Source: Bradyrhizobium sp. 170 (GTDB lineage: Bacteria; Pseudomonadota; Alphaproteobacteria; Rhizobiales; Xanthobacteraceae). Taken from it: 64,000 nt of DNA. Below the pieces are notes generated by a model. The model was not told the origin of the DNA and made no database searches. It saw only the letters and a program-made list of their open reading frames with translations. The stretch covers positions 1,364,001 to 1,428,000 of the forward strand of contig NZ_CP064703.1 in assembly GCF_023101085.1 (NCBI RefSeq), written 5' to 3'. The translations under genes were made by a program, and so were the position numbers. Within the stretch, counting starts at the first letter, position 1. Each line of letters opens with the position of its first letter. This document shows, piece after piece, positions 55,632 through 63,386 of this stretch.

Positions 55632-56654
55632 TCAGCGCCTCGCCTGCGGCCGCGCGCCGCCCTGCGCCTTGATCGCCCGCAGGACTTTTTCCGGCGTGAT
55701 CGGCAATTCATCCATCCGCACGCCGACGGCGTTGAAGATGGCGTTGGCCACCGCGGGCAGCACGGGATTGGCGCACATTTCTCCGGGCCCCTTGGCGCCG
55801 AACGGTCCGTCGGCTGCGGGGCGCTCCAGCACGGCGATATCATGCGGGCAGATGTCGCCGGGGCCGGGCATCAGATATTCGACGAAGTCGCGCGGGCCAT
55901 GCGCCGGGTCGGGATAATAGGGCTCGGGCGTTTCAAACAGCGCGTGACTGATCCCCATCCACGCGCCGCCGACGAGCTGCTGCTCCACCAGGCGCGGATT
56001 GAGCGCGCGGCCCAGTTCATAGGCACTGTCCATCCGCACCATCGCGACCTCGCCAGTCTCGTCATCGACCTCGACCTCGGCGACCAGGCAGGCATGCGCG
56101 TAGCAGGTGGCGGGCGACATCTCGCCGGTCTCGGGATTGACCTCGGAGAGCGGCACCAGAAAGATGCCGCGCCCCGATATCGTCTTGCCCTGCTTGAACT
56201 GCGCAGCGATGGCGACGTCCTTGGTGGAGATTGAGCGGTGCGGCGCGCCCTTGACGTGGATGTTGCCGCGCCCGTCGGTATCGAGGTCGGCGGCGTTGAC
56301 TTCCAGTTCCTCGGCGGCGGCTTCCATCATGACGCCGCGCGCCTCTTTGGCCGCCGCCATGACGGCGTTGCCGACGCGATGGGTGCCGCGCGAGGCGAAC
56401 GAGCCCATGCAATGCGGACCCGTGTCGGAATCCGCGGTGTCGACATAGACGTCTTCGACCGGCACGCCGAGCGTCTCCGCGCAGATCTGCCGCGTCACCG
56501 ATTTCATGCCCTGGCCGAGATCGATCGATGACAGCGACACCGTGAACTTGCCGCTGGGGTTGGAATGAACCAGCGCCTGGCTGGGATCGCCGCCGAGATT
56601 CATGCCGATGGGATAGTTGATTGAGGCGATGCCGCGTCCGCGATGCCTGGCCAT
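55632..56654 (-). CDS. Molybdenum hydroxylase large subunit, C-terminal half (separate gene)
   Basis: A 340-residue protein equal to the second molybdopterin-binding domain of xanthine-dehydrogenase/CoxL-type large subunits. It starts MARHRGRGIASINYPIGMNL and includes GQGMKSVTRQICAETLGVPV, GSFASRGTHRVGNAVMAAAK and the catalytic Glu292 in FGAKGPGEMCANPV. Its ATG lies two bases after the stop of the preceding gene, and AGGAGG inside that gene's last codons is placed correctly for it, so it is translated as its own chain. Must associate with the N-terminal half to form an active enzyme. Confidence 0.9.
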   Translation of the reverse strand: MARHRGRGIASINYPIGMNLGGDPSQALVHSNPSGKFTVSLSSIDLGQGMKSVTRQICAETLGVPVEDVYVDTADSDTGPHCMGSFASRGTHRVGNAVMAAAKEARGVMMEAAAEELEVNAADLDTDGRGNIHVKGAPHRSISTKDVAIAAQFKQGKTISGRGIFLVPLSEVNPETGEMSPATCYAHACLVAEVEVDDETGEVAMVRMDSAYELGRALNPRLVEQQLVGGAWMGISHALFETPEPYYPDPAHGPRDFVEYLMPGPGDICPHDIAVLERPAADGPFGAKGPGEMCANPVLPAVANAIFNAVGVRMDELPITPEKVLRAIKAQGGARPQARR

Positions 56655-56656
56655 GG

Positions 56657-58240
56657 TCAGCGCCTCCTGGTGCCGAAGACGGAAGAGAAACGGGCGGCGC
56701 CATGCGATGGCGATGGAGTTTGCGGCCTCGGAGGAGGAGGCGCCGGCGCGGGCGCCGGCGGCTGGGTGGTTGCAGCCGGCGCACGATCGTAGGTGGTTCG
56801 CTGCTGCGACGCCGCGGCGCGCTGCGGAACAGGTTCAAGCGGCGTCGGCGAAATCGCCGCCCGATTGCCGCCGCCATCCTTTCGCGATGACATGCGCCTG
56901 GCCTCTTCGCGTAGCGGCCACTTGGCCTTTTCAGCGGCGACCTGGACGCATTCGATCAGCGCGGTGTTTTTCGCCTCGCGCCGGTGCGCCTTCATGTCGC
57001 CGTCGCGATAGGCGTTGAGGATCCGAAACTCCATCGGGTCGATGCCGACGAGATGGGCGAGCTTGTCCATCTGGCATTCGAGCGCAAAGTCCATCGCCGT
57101 GACGCCGAAGCCGCGCATCGCGGTCGCCGGAGTACGGTTGGTGAACACGCAGTAGATGTCGCCGGAGACGTTGGGGATCGTATAGGGGCCGGGCAGGTGA
57201 GCCGCGCATTTGACCACGGCGTAGCTGGAAAGCCGGGTATAGGCGCCGCTGTCGAAATAGGCGCGGATCTTGCGAGCGACGATGCGGCCGTCGCGCATCA
57301 CGCCGTCCTTGATGTAGATGCGCTCGGCGCCGCGCGGCGAACCGAACTGCATCTCCTCTTCGCGGCCGAGCTGATAGCGCACCGGACGCCCGGTCAGCAT
57401 GGCGCCGAGAATCGCGAGCGGTTCGGTGAGCGTGTCCACCTTGCCGCCAAAGCCGCCGCCGACGGTCCCGCCGATGAAGTGGAAGGTGTTGGAGGGGACG
57501 TCGAGGATTTTTGCGCAGGTGTCGAGCGAGAAGAACAGCGCCTGCGTCGAGGTGTAGACGACATAGCGTCCGTTGGTGTCGGGGGCGGCGATCGAGCCAT
57601 TGGTTTCGGTCGGCGCGTGCTCGATCGGCGACATCTGGTAGCGCTGTTCGAGGACATGATCGGCCTCGGCGAACCCGCGCTCGACATCGCCGAAGCGCAG
57701 CTTTTGATGGTCGTAGACGTCGTGATAAATGAAGGTGTTCTTGGGGTAGGTCTCGTTGACGACCGGCGCGCCTGGCTTCAGCGCGTCCTCGACGTCGAAC
57801 ACCGCGGGCAGCGGCTCGTAGTCGACCCGCACTTTTGCGAGCGCTTCGAAGGCTTCTCTTGGGCTGTCGGCGACGACAGCGACGATCGGTTCGCCCTTGT
57901 AGCGGACCTTGTCGACCGCCAGCGAAGGCTCGTCGTCCTTGCCGAAGTTGATCAGGCTGAGCAGGGTGTTGAGATTGACCGGCACGTCGGCGCCGCGGAT
58001 GATGCGCCGCACGCCGGGCGCGCGTTCCGCTTCCATCGTATCGATGCGGCGCAGGCGGGCGTGGGCGTGCGGGCTGCGCAGTACCTTGAGATGGAGCATG
58101 CCCTGCAGCTTGTGATCGTCAAAGTAGGTCGAGGTGCCCGTGACATGGCCGAGCATGTCCTGGCGCTGCGTGCCCTTTCCGATCTCTTTCAAATTATCGT
58201 CGCGCTCGTCGGCGAAGATGTCCTTGCGCAATTCCAGCAT
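56657..58240 (-). CDS. Molybdenum hydroxylase large subunit, N-terminal half with Pro-rich tail
   Basis: A 527-residue chain: aldehyde oxidase/xanthine dehydrogenase a/b hammerhead (residues 25-150) and first molybdenum-binding domain (150-445), with GGTVGGGFGGKVDTLTEPLA at 258 and TAMRGFGVTAMDFALECQMD at 373. The latter is the xanthine-dehydrogenase form, not the AYxCSFR loop of true CO dehydrogenase. It ends with a Pro/Ala/Thr-rich tail (about 455-520, such as PPAPAPAPPPPRPQTPSPS) instead of the second domain, which is encoded next. ATG 58240 follows AAGGGA. Confidence 0.9.
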   Translation of the reverse strand: MLELRKDIFADERDDNLKEIGKGTQRQDMLGHVTGTSTYFDDHKLQGMLHLKVLRSPHAHARLRRIDTMEAERAPGVRRIIRGADVPVNLNTLLSLINFGKDDEPSLAVDKVRYKGEPIVAVVADSPREAFEALAKVRVDYEPLPAVFDVEDALKPGAPVVNETYPKNTFIYHDVYDHQKLRFGDVERGFAEADHVLEQRYQMSPIEHAPTETNGSIAAPDTNGRYVVYTSTQALFFSLDTCAKILDVPSNTFHFIGGTVGGGFGGKVDTLTEPLAILGAMLTGRPVRYQLGREEEMQFGSPRGAERIYIKDGVMRDGRIVARKIRAYFDSGAYTRLSSYAVVKCAAHLPGPYTIPNVSGDIYCVFTNRTPATAMRGFGVTAMDFALECQMDKLAHLVGIDPMEFRILNAYRDGDMKAHRREAKNTALIECVQVAAEKAKWPLREEARRMSSRKDGGGNRAAISPTPLEPVPQRAAASQQRTTYDRAPAATTQPPAPAPAPPPPRPQTPSPSHGAARFSSVFGTRRR

Positions 58241-58251
58241 GGTCGTTCCCT

Positions 58252-58731
58252 TCAGGCGCGGGCGCGTCCGCTCGTGGCGGCGGCGAGGACGGCGTTGATG
58301 ATCGGCTCGTAGCCGGTGCAGCGGCAGATGTTGCCCGAGATCGCCTCGACGACCTCGGCGCGGGTCGGCGAGGGGTTGCGATCGAGCAGCGCCTTCGCCG
58401 CCATCAGCATGCCCGGCGTGCAGTAGCCGCACTGGGCCGCGAATTGCTCCATGAAGGCGCGCTGCAGCGGATGCAGATTGGGTCCGTCCTTCATCCCGTC
58501 GAGCGTCTCGATCGAGCGGCCGTTCACGGTTTCCGCCAGCGTCAGGCAGGAGAGATGGAGTTCGCCGTCGATCAGCACGCTGCAGGCGCCGCAGCCGCCC
58601 TGGCCGCAGCCGAACTTCGGCGTCATGTCGCCGATCGATTCGCGCAGCGCAACCAGCAGATTGACGCCGCCGTCGACGAACAAAGCGACGTCGCGGCCGT
58701 TGTGACGAAACTGGAGCGGGGTCTTGGTCAT
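58252..58731 (-). CDS. Molybdenum hydroxylase 2Fe-2S small subunit
   Basis: A 159-residue iron-sulfur subunit. The plant-type cluster site is Cys42, Cys47, Cys50 (GCGQGGCGACSVLIDG) and Cys62. The second cluster is bound by Cys101, Cys104 (QCGYCTPGM) and Cys136, Cys138 (NICRCTGYEPI). It passes electrons from the molybdenum site to the FAD subunit encoded just upstream. It lies 6 bp after that gene and 11 bp before the large-subunit gene. Confidence 0.95.
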   Translation of the reverse strand: MTKTPLQFRHNGRDVALFVDGGVNLLVALRESIGDMTPKFGCGQGGCGACSVLIDGELHLSCLTLAETVNGRSIETLDGMKDGPNLHPLQRAFMEQFAAQCGYCTPGMLMAAKALLDRNPSPTRAEVVEAISGNICRCTGYEPIINAVLAAATSGRARA

Positions 58732-58737
58732 GAATGC

Positions 58738-59556
58738 TTACTCCAGGCCTGACAGCAGGCGGCGAAGATGGACGCCGACGATCTCGCGGCGATACCAGGC
58801 GCTGCCAAGGGCGTTGTCGGCCGGCGATACGCCCTCCGTTGCGGCCGCAGCCGCGGCGCTGATCGCCGCGTCGTCCAGCGAGCGGCCCTCCAGCGCGCGC
58901 TCGGCGGCCCTTGCGCGAAGCTGCGTCGCGGCCATCGAGCCGAGTGCGATGCGCGCCCCCGATATGCGGCCACCGCTCGAAGGCAGATGCGCGGCCAGCG
59001 TAATCACCGAGCCCCCCTTGGGCTTTATGCGGGCGATCTTGCGATAGCGGAAGGCGTCGGCGCTTGCGGGTCGCGCACAGGAGACCGCCAGCACCAGCGC
59101 GCCGCTCTGGCGTTCGCGAGATTGCAAAAATTCCTCGATTGCCATGTTGCGTGCGCCGAGGCCGCCCTGGACAGAGACGGTCGCGTCGAGCGCCAGCAGC
59201 GCGACGGTGAAATCGCCGTAGGGGCTGGGTGCAAACAGATTACCTCCCACCGTGCCCATGTTGCGCACCGCCGGTCCGCCGATCGAGCGGGCGGGTGCGT
59301 GCAGAAAGGCAAGATCGCGCTCGGCCAGAATTTTTGCAAATGTGACGCCGGCGCCGATCGTGATGCGTGAACTCGCGATATCGATGCGGGACAGCGCCTG
59401 GTCGGTCGCGTGCACGACGGTCGAGATCGAGACATCGCCTTCGTTGAGCGCGCGCATCACAAGCGTGCCGCCGCCGAGATAGCGCGCGCCGCGGTCGGAC
59501 GACAGCGCCGACGCCGCTTCGCCAAAACTCGCGAATGTCTTCACCGTGACGGGCAT
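58738..59556 (-). CDS. Molybdenum hydroxylase FAD-binding medium subunit
   Basis: A 272-residue FAD domain of the CoxM/xanthine dehydrogenase type. The first flavin motif is RYLGGGTLVMR (AGGT-like) and the second GGPAVRNMGTVGGNLFAPSP. The C-terminal CO-dehydrogenase-flavoprotein domain includes RYRKIARIKPKGGSVITLAA. It receives electrons from the 2Fe-2S subunit and passes them to an acceptor (quinone or NAD, not decidable). Part of the uninterrupted operon. Confidence 0.92.
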   Translation of the reverse strand: MPVTVKTFASFGEAASALSSDRGARYLGGGTLVMRALNEGDVSISTVVHATDQALSRIDIASSRITIGAGVTFAKILAERDLAFLHAPARSIGGPAVRNMGTVGGNLFAPSPYGDFTVALLALDATVSVQGGLGARNMAIEEFLQSRERQSGALVLAVSCARPASADAFRYRKIARIKPKGGSVITLAAHLPSSGGRISGARIALGSMAATQLRARAAERALEGRSLDDAAISAAAAAATEGVSPADNALGSAWYRREIVGVHLRRLLSGLE

Positions 59557-59572
59557 GGTTTTGCCTCCGCGT

Positions 59573-60016
59573 TCATGCGGCCTCCCTCAGGTGCCGGCGA
59601 ATGGCTTCGAAGCCGGCTTGATAGATCTGTTCGGCGACCATCTGCGTCAGCCGTTCGGCATCCGCGGGCCGCGTGGTGAAGCGGGATTCCCAATGCCAGA
59701 AGGTGCGGTCGCCGTCGGTGACCGGCAGCAACCGGACATGGGCCACATAGTTGAACATAGGGATCGGCGTATCGAGCAGGCAATAGCTGAAGGTCTGTTC
59801 GAGGTCCGACAGCGCGAGCAGTTGCTCGCGCAGCTCCGAGCCGTCTTGCAGCTTGAAGCGTCTGATACAGCCGATCTTGTCGGGGGCCTGCGCCCGCTCG
59901 ATGGTGCTGGTCGCGACCGCCGGGTGCCAGCGGTCGTGGCCGTTGAAATCGCGCAGCACATTCCAGACCGCGCCGGTCGGCGCGTTGAGGATGGTGCTTT
60001 TGACGATATGCGGCAC
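59573..60016 (-). CDS. SRPBCC-domain protein (copy A)
   Basis: A 147-residue START/SRPBCC ligand-binding fold: VKSTILNAPTGAVWNVLRDF, NGHDRWHPAVATSTIERA, CLLDTPIPMFNYVAHVRLLP and a long C-terminal helix MVAEQIYQAGFEAIRRHLRE. It is a clear paralogue of the next gene. Similar proteins (CoxG-like) accompany molybdenum hydroxylases and may anchor them to the membrane or bind the hydrophobic substrate. Its ATG follows the neighbour stop by 2 bp. Confidence 0.85.
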   Translation of the reverse strand: MPHIVKSTILNAPTGAVWNVLRDFNGHDRWHPAVATSTIERAQAPDKIGCIRRFKLQDGSELREQLLALSDLEQTFSYCLLDTPIPMFNYVAHVRLLPVTDGDRTFWHWESRFTTRPADAERLTQMVAEQIYQAGFEAIRRHLREAA

Positions 60017-60017
60017 G

Positions 60018-60455
60018 CTAGCCTCCGAAGGCGCGCTTGAGCGCGTCGAAGCCGCCCTGAAACACGCCAGTTCCGATATTGTTGACGAGTTCGTTTTCCC
60101 GCTCGGGTGCGCAGTCGAACTCGGCGGTCCATTCGAGAAAGGTCTGGTCGCCGTCGGTCACCGGTGTCAGCCGCAGGGTCGCGACGTAGTTCTCCACTCC
60201 CATCGGCGACTCCAGGATCGAATAGGTGCAGAACATCTCGTAGTCGGAGAGGCCGAGCAGCTTTTCGCGGATGCGGTCGCCGTTGCGCAGGCGAAAGTCG
60301 CGCACGCATCCGATCTTGTCCGCGGGCTCACCGCCCTCGATGCGGCTCTCCGCGATGGCAGGATGCCAGTTCGGCATTCCGTTGAAGTCGCGCACGCGCG
60401 CCCAGACGCGGTCGTTGCGGGCGTTGACGACGGTGGAGACGTAGACCCGGGCCAT
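60018..60455 (-). CDS. SRPBCC-domain protein (copy B)
   Basis: A 145-residue paralogue of copy A with the same plan: RVYVSTVVNARNDRVWARVR, DFNGMPNWHPAIAESRIEGG, SILESPMGVENYVATLRLTP and the helix VNNIGTGVFQGGFDALKRAF. Sharing of DFNG-x2-x-WHPA and NYVA-LRL marks a tandem duplication followed by divergence. Position between the SPFH gene and the molybdenum hydroxylase genes supports an accessory role. Confidence 0.85.
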   Translation of the reverse strand: MARVYVSTVVNARNDRVWARVRDFNGMPNWHPAIAESRIEGGEPADKIGCVRDFRLRNGDRIREKLLGLSDYEMFCTYSILESPMGVENYVATLRLTPVTDGDQTFLEWTAEFDCAPERENELVNNIGTGVFQGGFDALKRAFGG

Positions 60456-60464
60456 GGCGTGCTC

Positions 60465-63362
60465 TTAACCTTTCTTGCGCGGTCCGCGTTCGGCGGCGGG
60501 CGCGCTGGGGGTGTCGGGGGCAGGCGGCGCGTCGGGTTTGCCTGGACCGACCTTGCGGGCTTCCGCTTCCTTGATGCCCTGCATGTCGCGCGCCTCGCGG
60601 ATCAGGCCGGGCATCTTGGAAAGGCTGCCGCCCTCGACGCCGATATCGGCGAGGATCGAGTCGATCAGCGGCGCCTGCACCCGGTAGCGCAGCGCCGAGT
60701 CGATCACCTCGTCGGTGGCGCTGCGGCCGCCATTGCCACCGCCGCCGCCGTTGAGGCCGTCGACCTGAAGGATGCGGATGCCCTCGATCTTCTCCATCGG
60801 CTTGACGCTCTCGCGCACGATGCCCTCGATGCGGTCGAGCAGCTTGCGGCGGAACAGCGAGTAGCGCGCCTGGTCGGTAAGCACGTTCTCGGCTTCGTTG
60901 AGCAGCCGCTGCGCCTCGGCTTCGACGGCGGCGCGGACGCGCTCGGCATCGGCCCCGATCTTCGTTTCCTCGGCTCGCTTCTCCGCCAGCAGCACCTCGA
61001 TGGTCTTCTGGCGCCTGGCGATTTCGCTGTCGCGGGCGGTGACGACGCGCTCGGCCGCTTCGGTCGCCCCCACGCGCGCATCCTCGGCCGCCACCTTGGC
61101 GGCCGATTCCTCGAGAGACTTCTGATAGAGGGCGATGGCCTTGTCCATCAGCGCCGTTTCGACGTCCTTCTCGCGATTGACTTCGAGCTTGCGCAGATCG
61201 CGCTCGCGGCCGATCCGCGCTTCGTCGAGGCCGCGGTCGGAGGCGATGCGCGCCCGCTCGACTTCCTCGCGGGAGGCGATCTCGGCTTCCTGCAGCGCCT
61301 GGACGCGGGCGACTTCAAGCTGCTCGATCGCACGCCGGCGGGCGAGCCGTACCGTCTCGAGCGCCTGTTCGCGGGAGACATCTGACGTCTCGACTTCCTT
61401 GCGCGCGATGATCTCGGCCTGCTTGACCAGGCGATCGGCATCGATGCGCTCGGACCGCTTGGCGGCGAGCGCGATGACACGCTCCTCATCGGCGATCTCG
61501 ACCGCCTTCTTCTGGTCGATGTTGAGCACCTCGCGGGTCTTCGACGAGGCGATGCGCTCGGCTTCCAGCGCCAGATCGACCTCGACACGCCGCCGTTCGA
61601 TCGCATCGCGGCGCTTGAGTTCGGCGGCCTCGATCGATTCAGTGCGATCGATCTCGAGCCCCCGGGTTTCCTTCTCCGCCCGGATACGCTGGGCGGCGAT
61701 CACCTTCTCCTGGGCGATGCGCGCGGCCTCAATCGCTTCGCGCGCGGCGATGTCGGCTTCCTCGATGGCGCGGTTGCGCGCGATTTCGAGCGAGCGAACG
61801 CGCTCTTCCTGGGCGATGCGGGAGGATTCGGTCGCCTCGCGCGCGGTGATCCCTGCGACTTCGAGCGCCTGGTTGCGCTCGATTTCCAGCTTGCGCGTAG
61901 CGTGCTCGGCGCCGATCCGCTCGGCTGCGAGCGTCCGCTCCCGCGCAATCCTTGCTGCTTCCACCGCCTTTTGCGCCTCGATCTCCGCTTCCTGAATAGT
62001 GCGGACCTGCGCGATCTCCAGCGAGCGGGTGCGCTCGTCGGAGGCGATACGTTCGAGGTTGACGATCGTGGTCTGGGCGATGCGAGCCTTTTCGGTCGCC
62101 TCGCGCGCCGCGATCTCGGCTTCCTCGACCGCGCGGGTCCGTTCGATCTCCCGCCTGCGGGTTTCTTCCTCGTTGGCGATCCGCGCGTCCGTGATCGAGC
62201 GATCCTGCTGGATGCGCGCCTTCTCGACCGCTTCGCGGGCCGTGATCTCGGCTTCCTCGACCGACCGCGTGCGCTCGATGTCGCGTTGGCGAACTTCGCG
62301 CTCTGAGGCGATGCGGGCGGTATCGACCGCGCGCTGATTGGCGATCTTGGCCTTTTCGATATCCTCGCGCGCCAGCAATTCCTTTTCCTCGACCGCGCGC
62401 GTGCGCTCGATCTCGCGGTGACGGGTCTCGCGTTCAGAGGAGATGCGGGCTTCGGCGATCGACTGTTCGTTGGCGATGCGCGCCTTCTCAATTGTCTCGC
62501 GGGCGGAAATCTGAGCCTGCTCGGCCTCGGTCTCGCGCAACGCGCGTTCGCGCGCCACCTCGGTGCGCTGCAGCGCCCGGCGCATCTCGATGTCACGTTC
62601 CTGTTCAAGGCGGGCGGTCTCGCTCTCGCGCTCGATCTCCAGCGCCTGGCGCTCGGCATCGAGGTTGCGGGTGCGGATCCTGATCATCGAATCCTGTTCG
62701 ATGTCGTTGCGCAGCTTGCGCTTGGCCTCGATGTCTTCCATCAGGCGGGTCAGGCCCTCGGCGTCGAACCGGTTCGACGGATTGAAATACTCCAGGTCGG
62801 TCTGATCAAGATCGGTGATGGCGACAGATTCCAGCTCAAGCCCGTTCTGGGCAAGCGCCTCGGCGGCGGCGGCCTTGAGCCGCGTTACGTATTCGCCGCG
62901 CTGCTCGTGCATCTGCTCCATGGTCATTTCGGCGGCGACCGACCGGATGGCGGAGACGAACTTGCCGGAGAGCAGGGCGTGCAACTGCTCGGGTTCGAGC
63001 GTGCGCCGGCCGAGCGTGGCGGCGGCGATGGCGACTGCCTCGCGCGTCGCCTGAACGCGGACGTAAAAATCGGCCTCGATGTCGATACGCATGCGGTCGC
63101 GGGTGATCACCGCGTCATGCTTGGCCCGCACGATGCCCATCGGCAGCACGTTCATGTTGACGGGCGTGTAGTCGTGAATGAACGGCAGCACGAAGGCGCC
63201 GCCGTTGATCACGACGCGTTCGCCGAGCAGACCGGTTCGCACAAAGGACACTTCCTTCGACGAACGGTGGTAGAGCCAGTTCACGATGTAGACGACGATA
63301 GCGATCACGACGATCGCAACGATCAGCCAGAGGATCAATTCGCCAACCAGAGTCCCCGACAT
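60465..63362 (-). CDS. Giant flotillin-like SPFH/band-7 protein with hendecad repeats
   Basis: A 965-residue protein. One N-terminal membrane helix (residues 9-30, LILWLIVAIVVIAIVVYIVN) is followed by an SPFH domain (35-200: VVINGGAFVLPFIHDYTPVN, RMRIDIEADFYVRVQATREA). A very long coiled coil (about 220-840) contains eight consecutive units of 44 residues (one of 33), and a flotillin C-terminal region (ALLAEKRAEETKIGADAERV) ends in a Gly-rich and Pro-rich tail. The family (YqiK/flotillin) scaffolds membrane microdomains. It is the second gene visible of the molybdenum-hydroxylase operon. Confidence 0.9.
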   Translation of the reverse strand: MSGTLVGELILWLIVAIVVIAIVVYIVNWLYHRSSKEVSFVRTGLLGERVVINGGAFVLPFIHDYTPVNMNVLPMGIVRAKHDAVITRDRMRIDIEADFYVRVQATREAVAIAAATLGRRTLEPEQLHALLSGKFVSAIRSVAAEMTMEQMHEQRGEYVTRLKAAAAEALAQNGLELESVAITDLDQTDLEYFNPSNRFDAEGLTRLMEDIEAKRKLRNDIEQDSMIRIRTRNLDAERQALEIERESETARLEQERDIEMRRALQRTEVARERALRETEAEQAQISARETIEKARIANEQSIAEARISSERETRHREIERTRAVEEKELLAREDIEKAKIANQRAVDTARIASEREVRQRDIERTRSVEEAEITAREAVEKARIQQDRSITDARIANEEETRRREIERTRAVEEAEIAAREATEKARIAQTTIVNLERIASDERTRSLEIAQVRTIQEAEIEAQKAVEAARIARERTLAAERIGAEHATRKLEIERNQALEVAGITAREATESSRIAQEERVRSLEIARNRAIEEADIAAREAIEAARIAQEKVIAAQRIRAEKETRGLEIDRTESIEAAELKRRDAIERRRVEVDLALEAERIASSKTREVLNIDQKKAVEIADEERVIALAAKRSERIDADRLVKQAEIIARKEVETSDVSREQALETVRLARRRAIEQLEVARVQALQEAEIASREEVERARIASDRGLDEARIGRERDLRKLEVNREKDVETALMDKAIALYQKSLEESAAKVAAEDARVGATEAAERVVTARDSEIARRQKTIEVLLAEKRAEETKIGADAERVRAAVEAEAQRLLNEAENVLTDQARYSLFRRKLLDRIEGIVRESVKPMEKIEGIRILQVDGLNGGGGGNGGRSATDEVIDSALRYRVQAPLIDSILADIGVEGGSLSKMPGLIREARDMQGIKEAEARKVGPGKPDAPPAPDTPSAPAAERGPRKKG
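61527..62549 (-). repeat. 132-bp coding repeats in the SPFH gene (44-residue coiled-coil units)
   Basis: Residues 272-612 consist of units beginning REIERTRAVEE or variants (RDIERTRSVEE, LEIAQVRTIQE, LEIARNRAIEE, LEIDRTESIEA). Seven have exactly 44 residues and one (492-524) has 33, so the period is a multiple of 11 throughout. This repeated DNA also creates long accidental ORFs on the other strand. Confidence 0.85.
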
Positions 63363-63386
63363 CTTTTCCTCCCTTTGCTCCCGGCG

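Noticed and set aside
56657..58240. Reading the first half of the large subunit as a true CO dehydrogenase (CoxL)
   Set aside because: The AYxCSFR active-site loop of CO dehydrogenase is absent; TAMRGFG marks the xanthine-dehydrogenase type.
59853..61385. 510-codon open frame on the plus strand, His/Leu/Asp-rich
   Set aside because: Antisense to the SRPBCC and SPFH genes; its repetitiveness mirrors the coiled-coil repeats on the coding strand.
61527..62549. Regular 132-bp periodicity that could suggest a CRISPR-like or satellite array
   Set aside because: The units are diverged, contiguous without spacers, and translate into a clean coiled coil; they are coding repeats.
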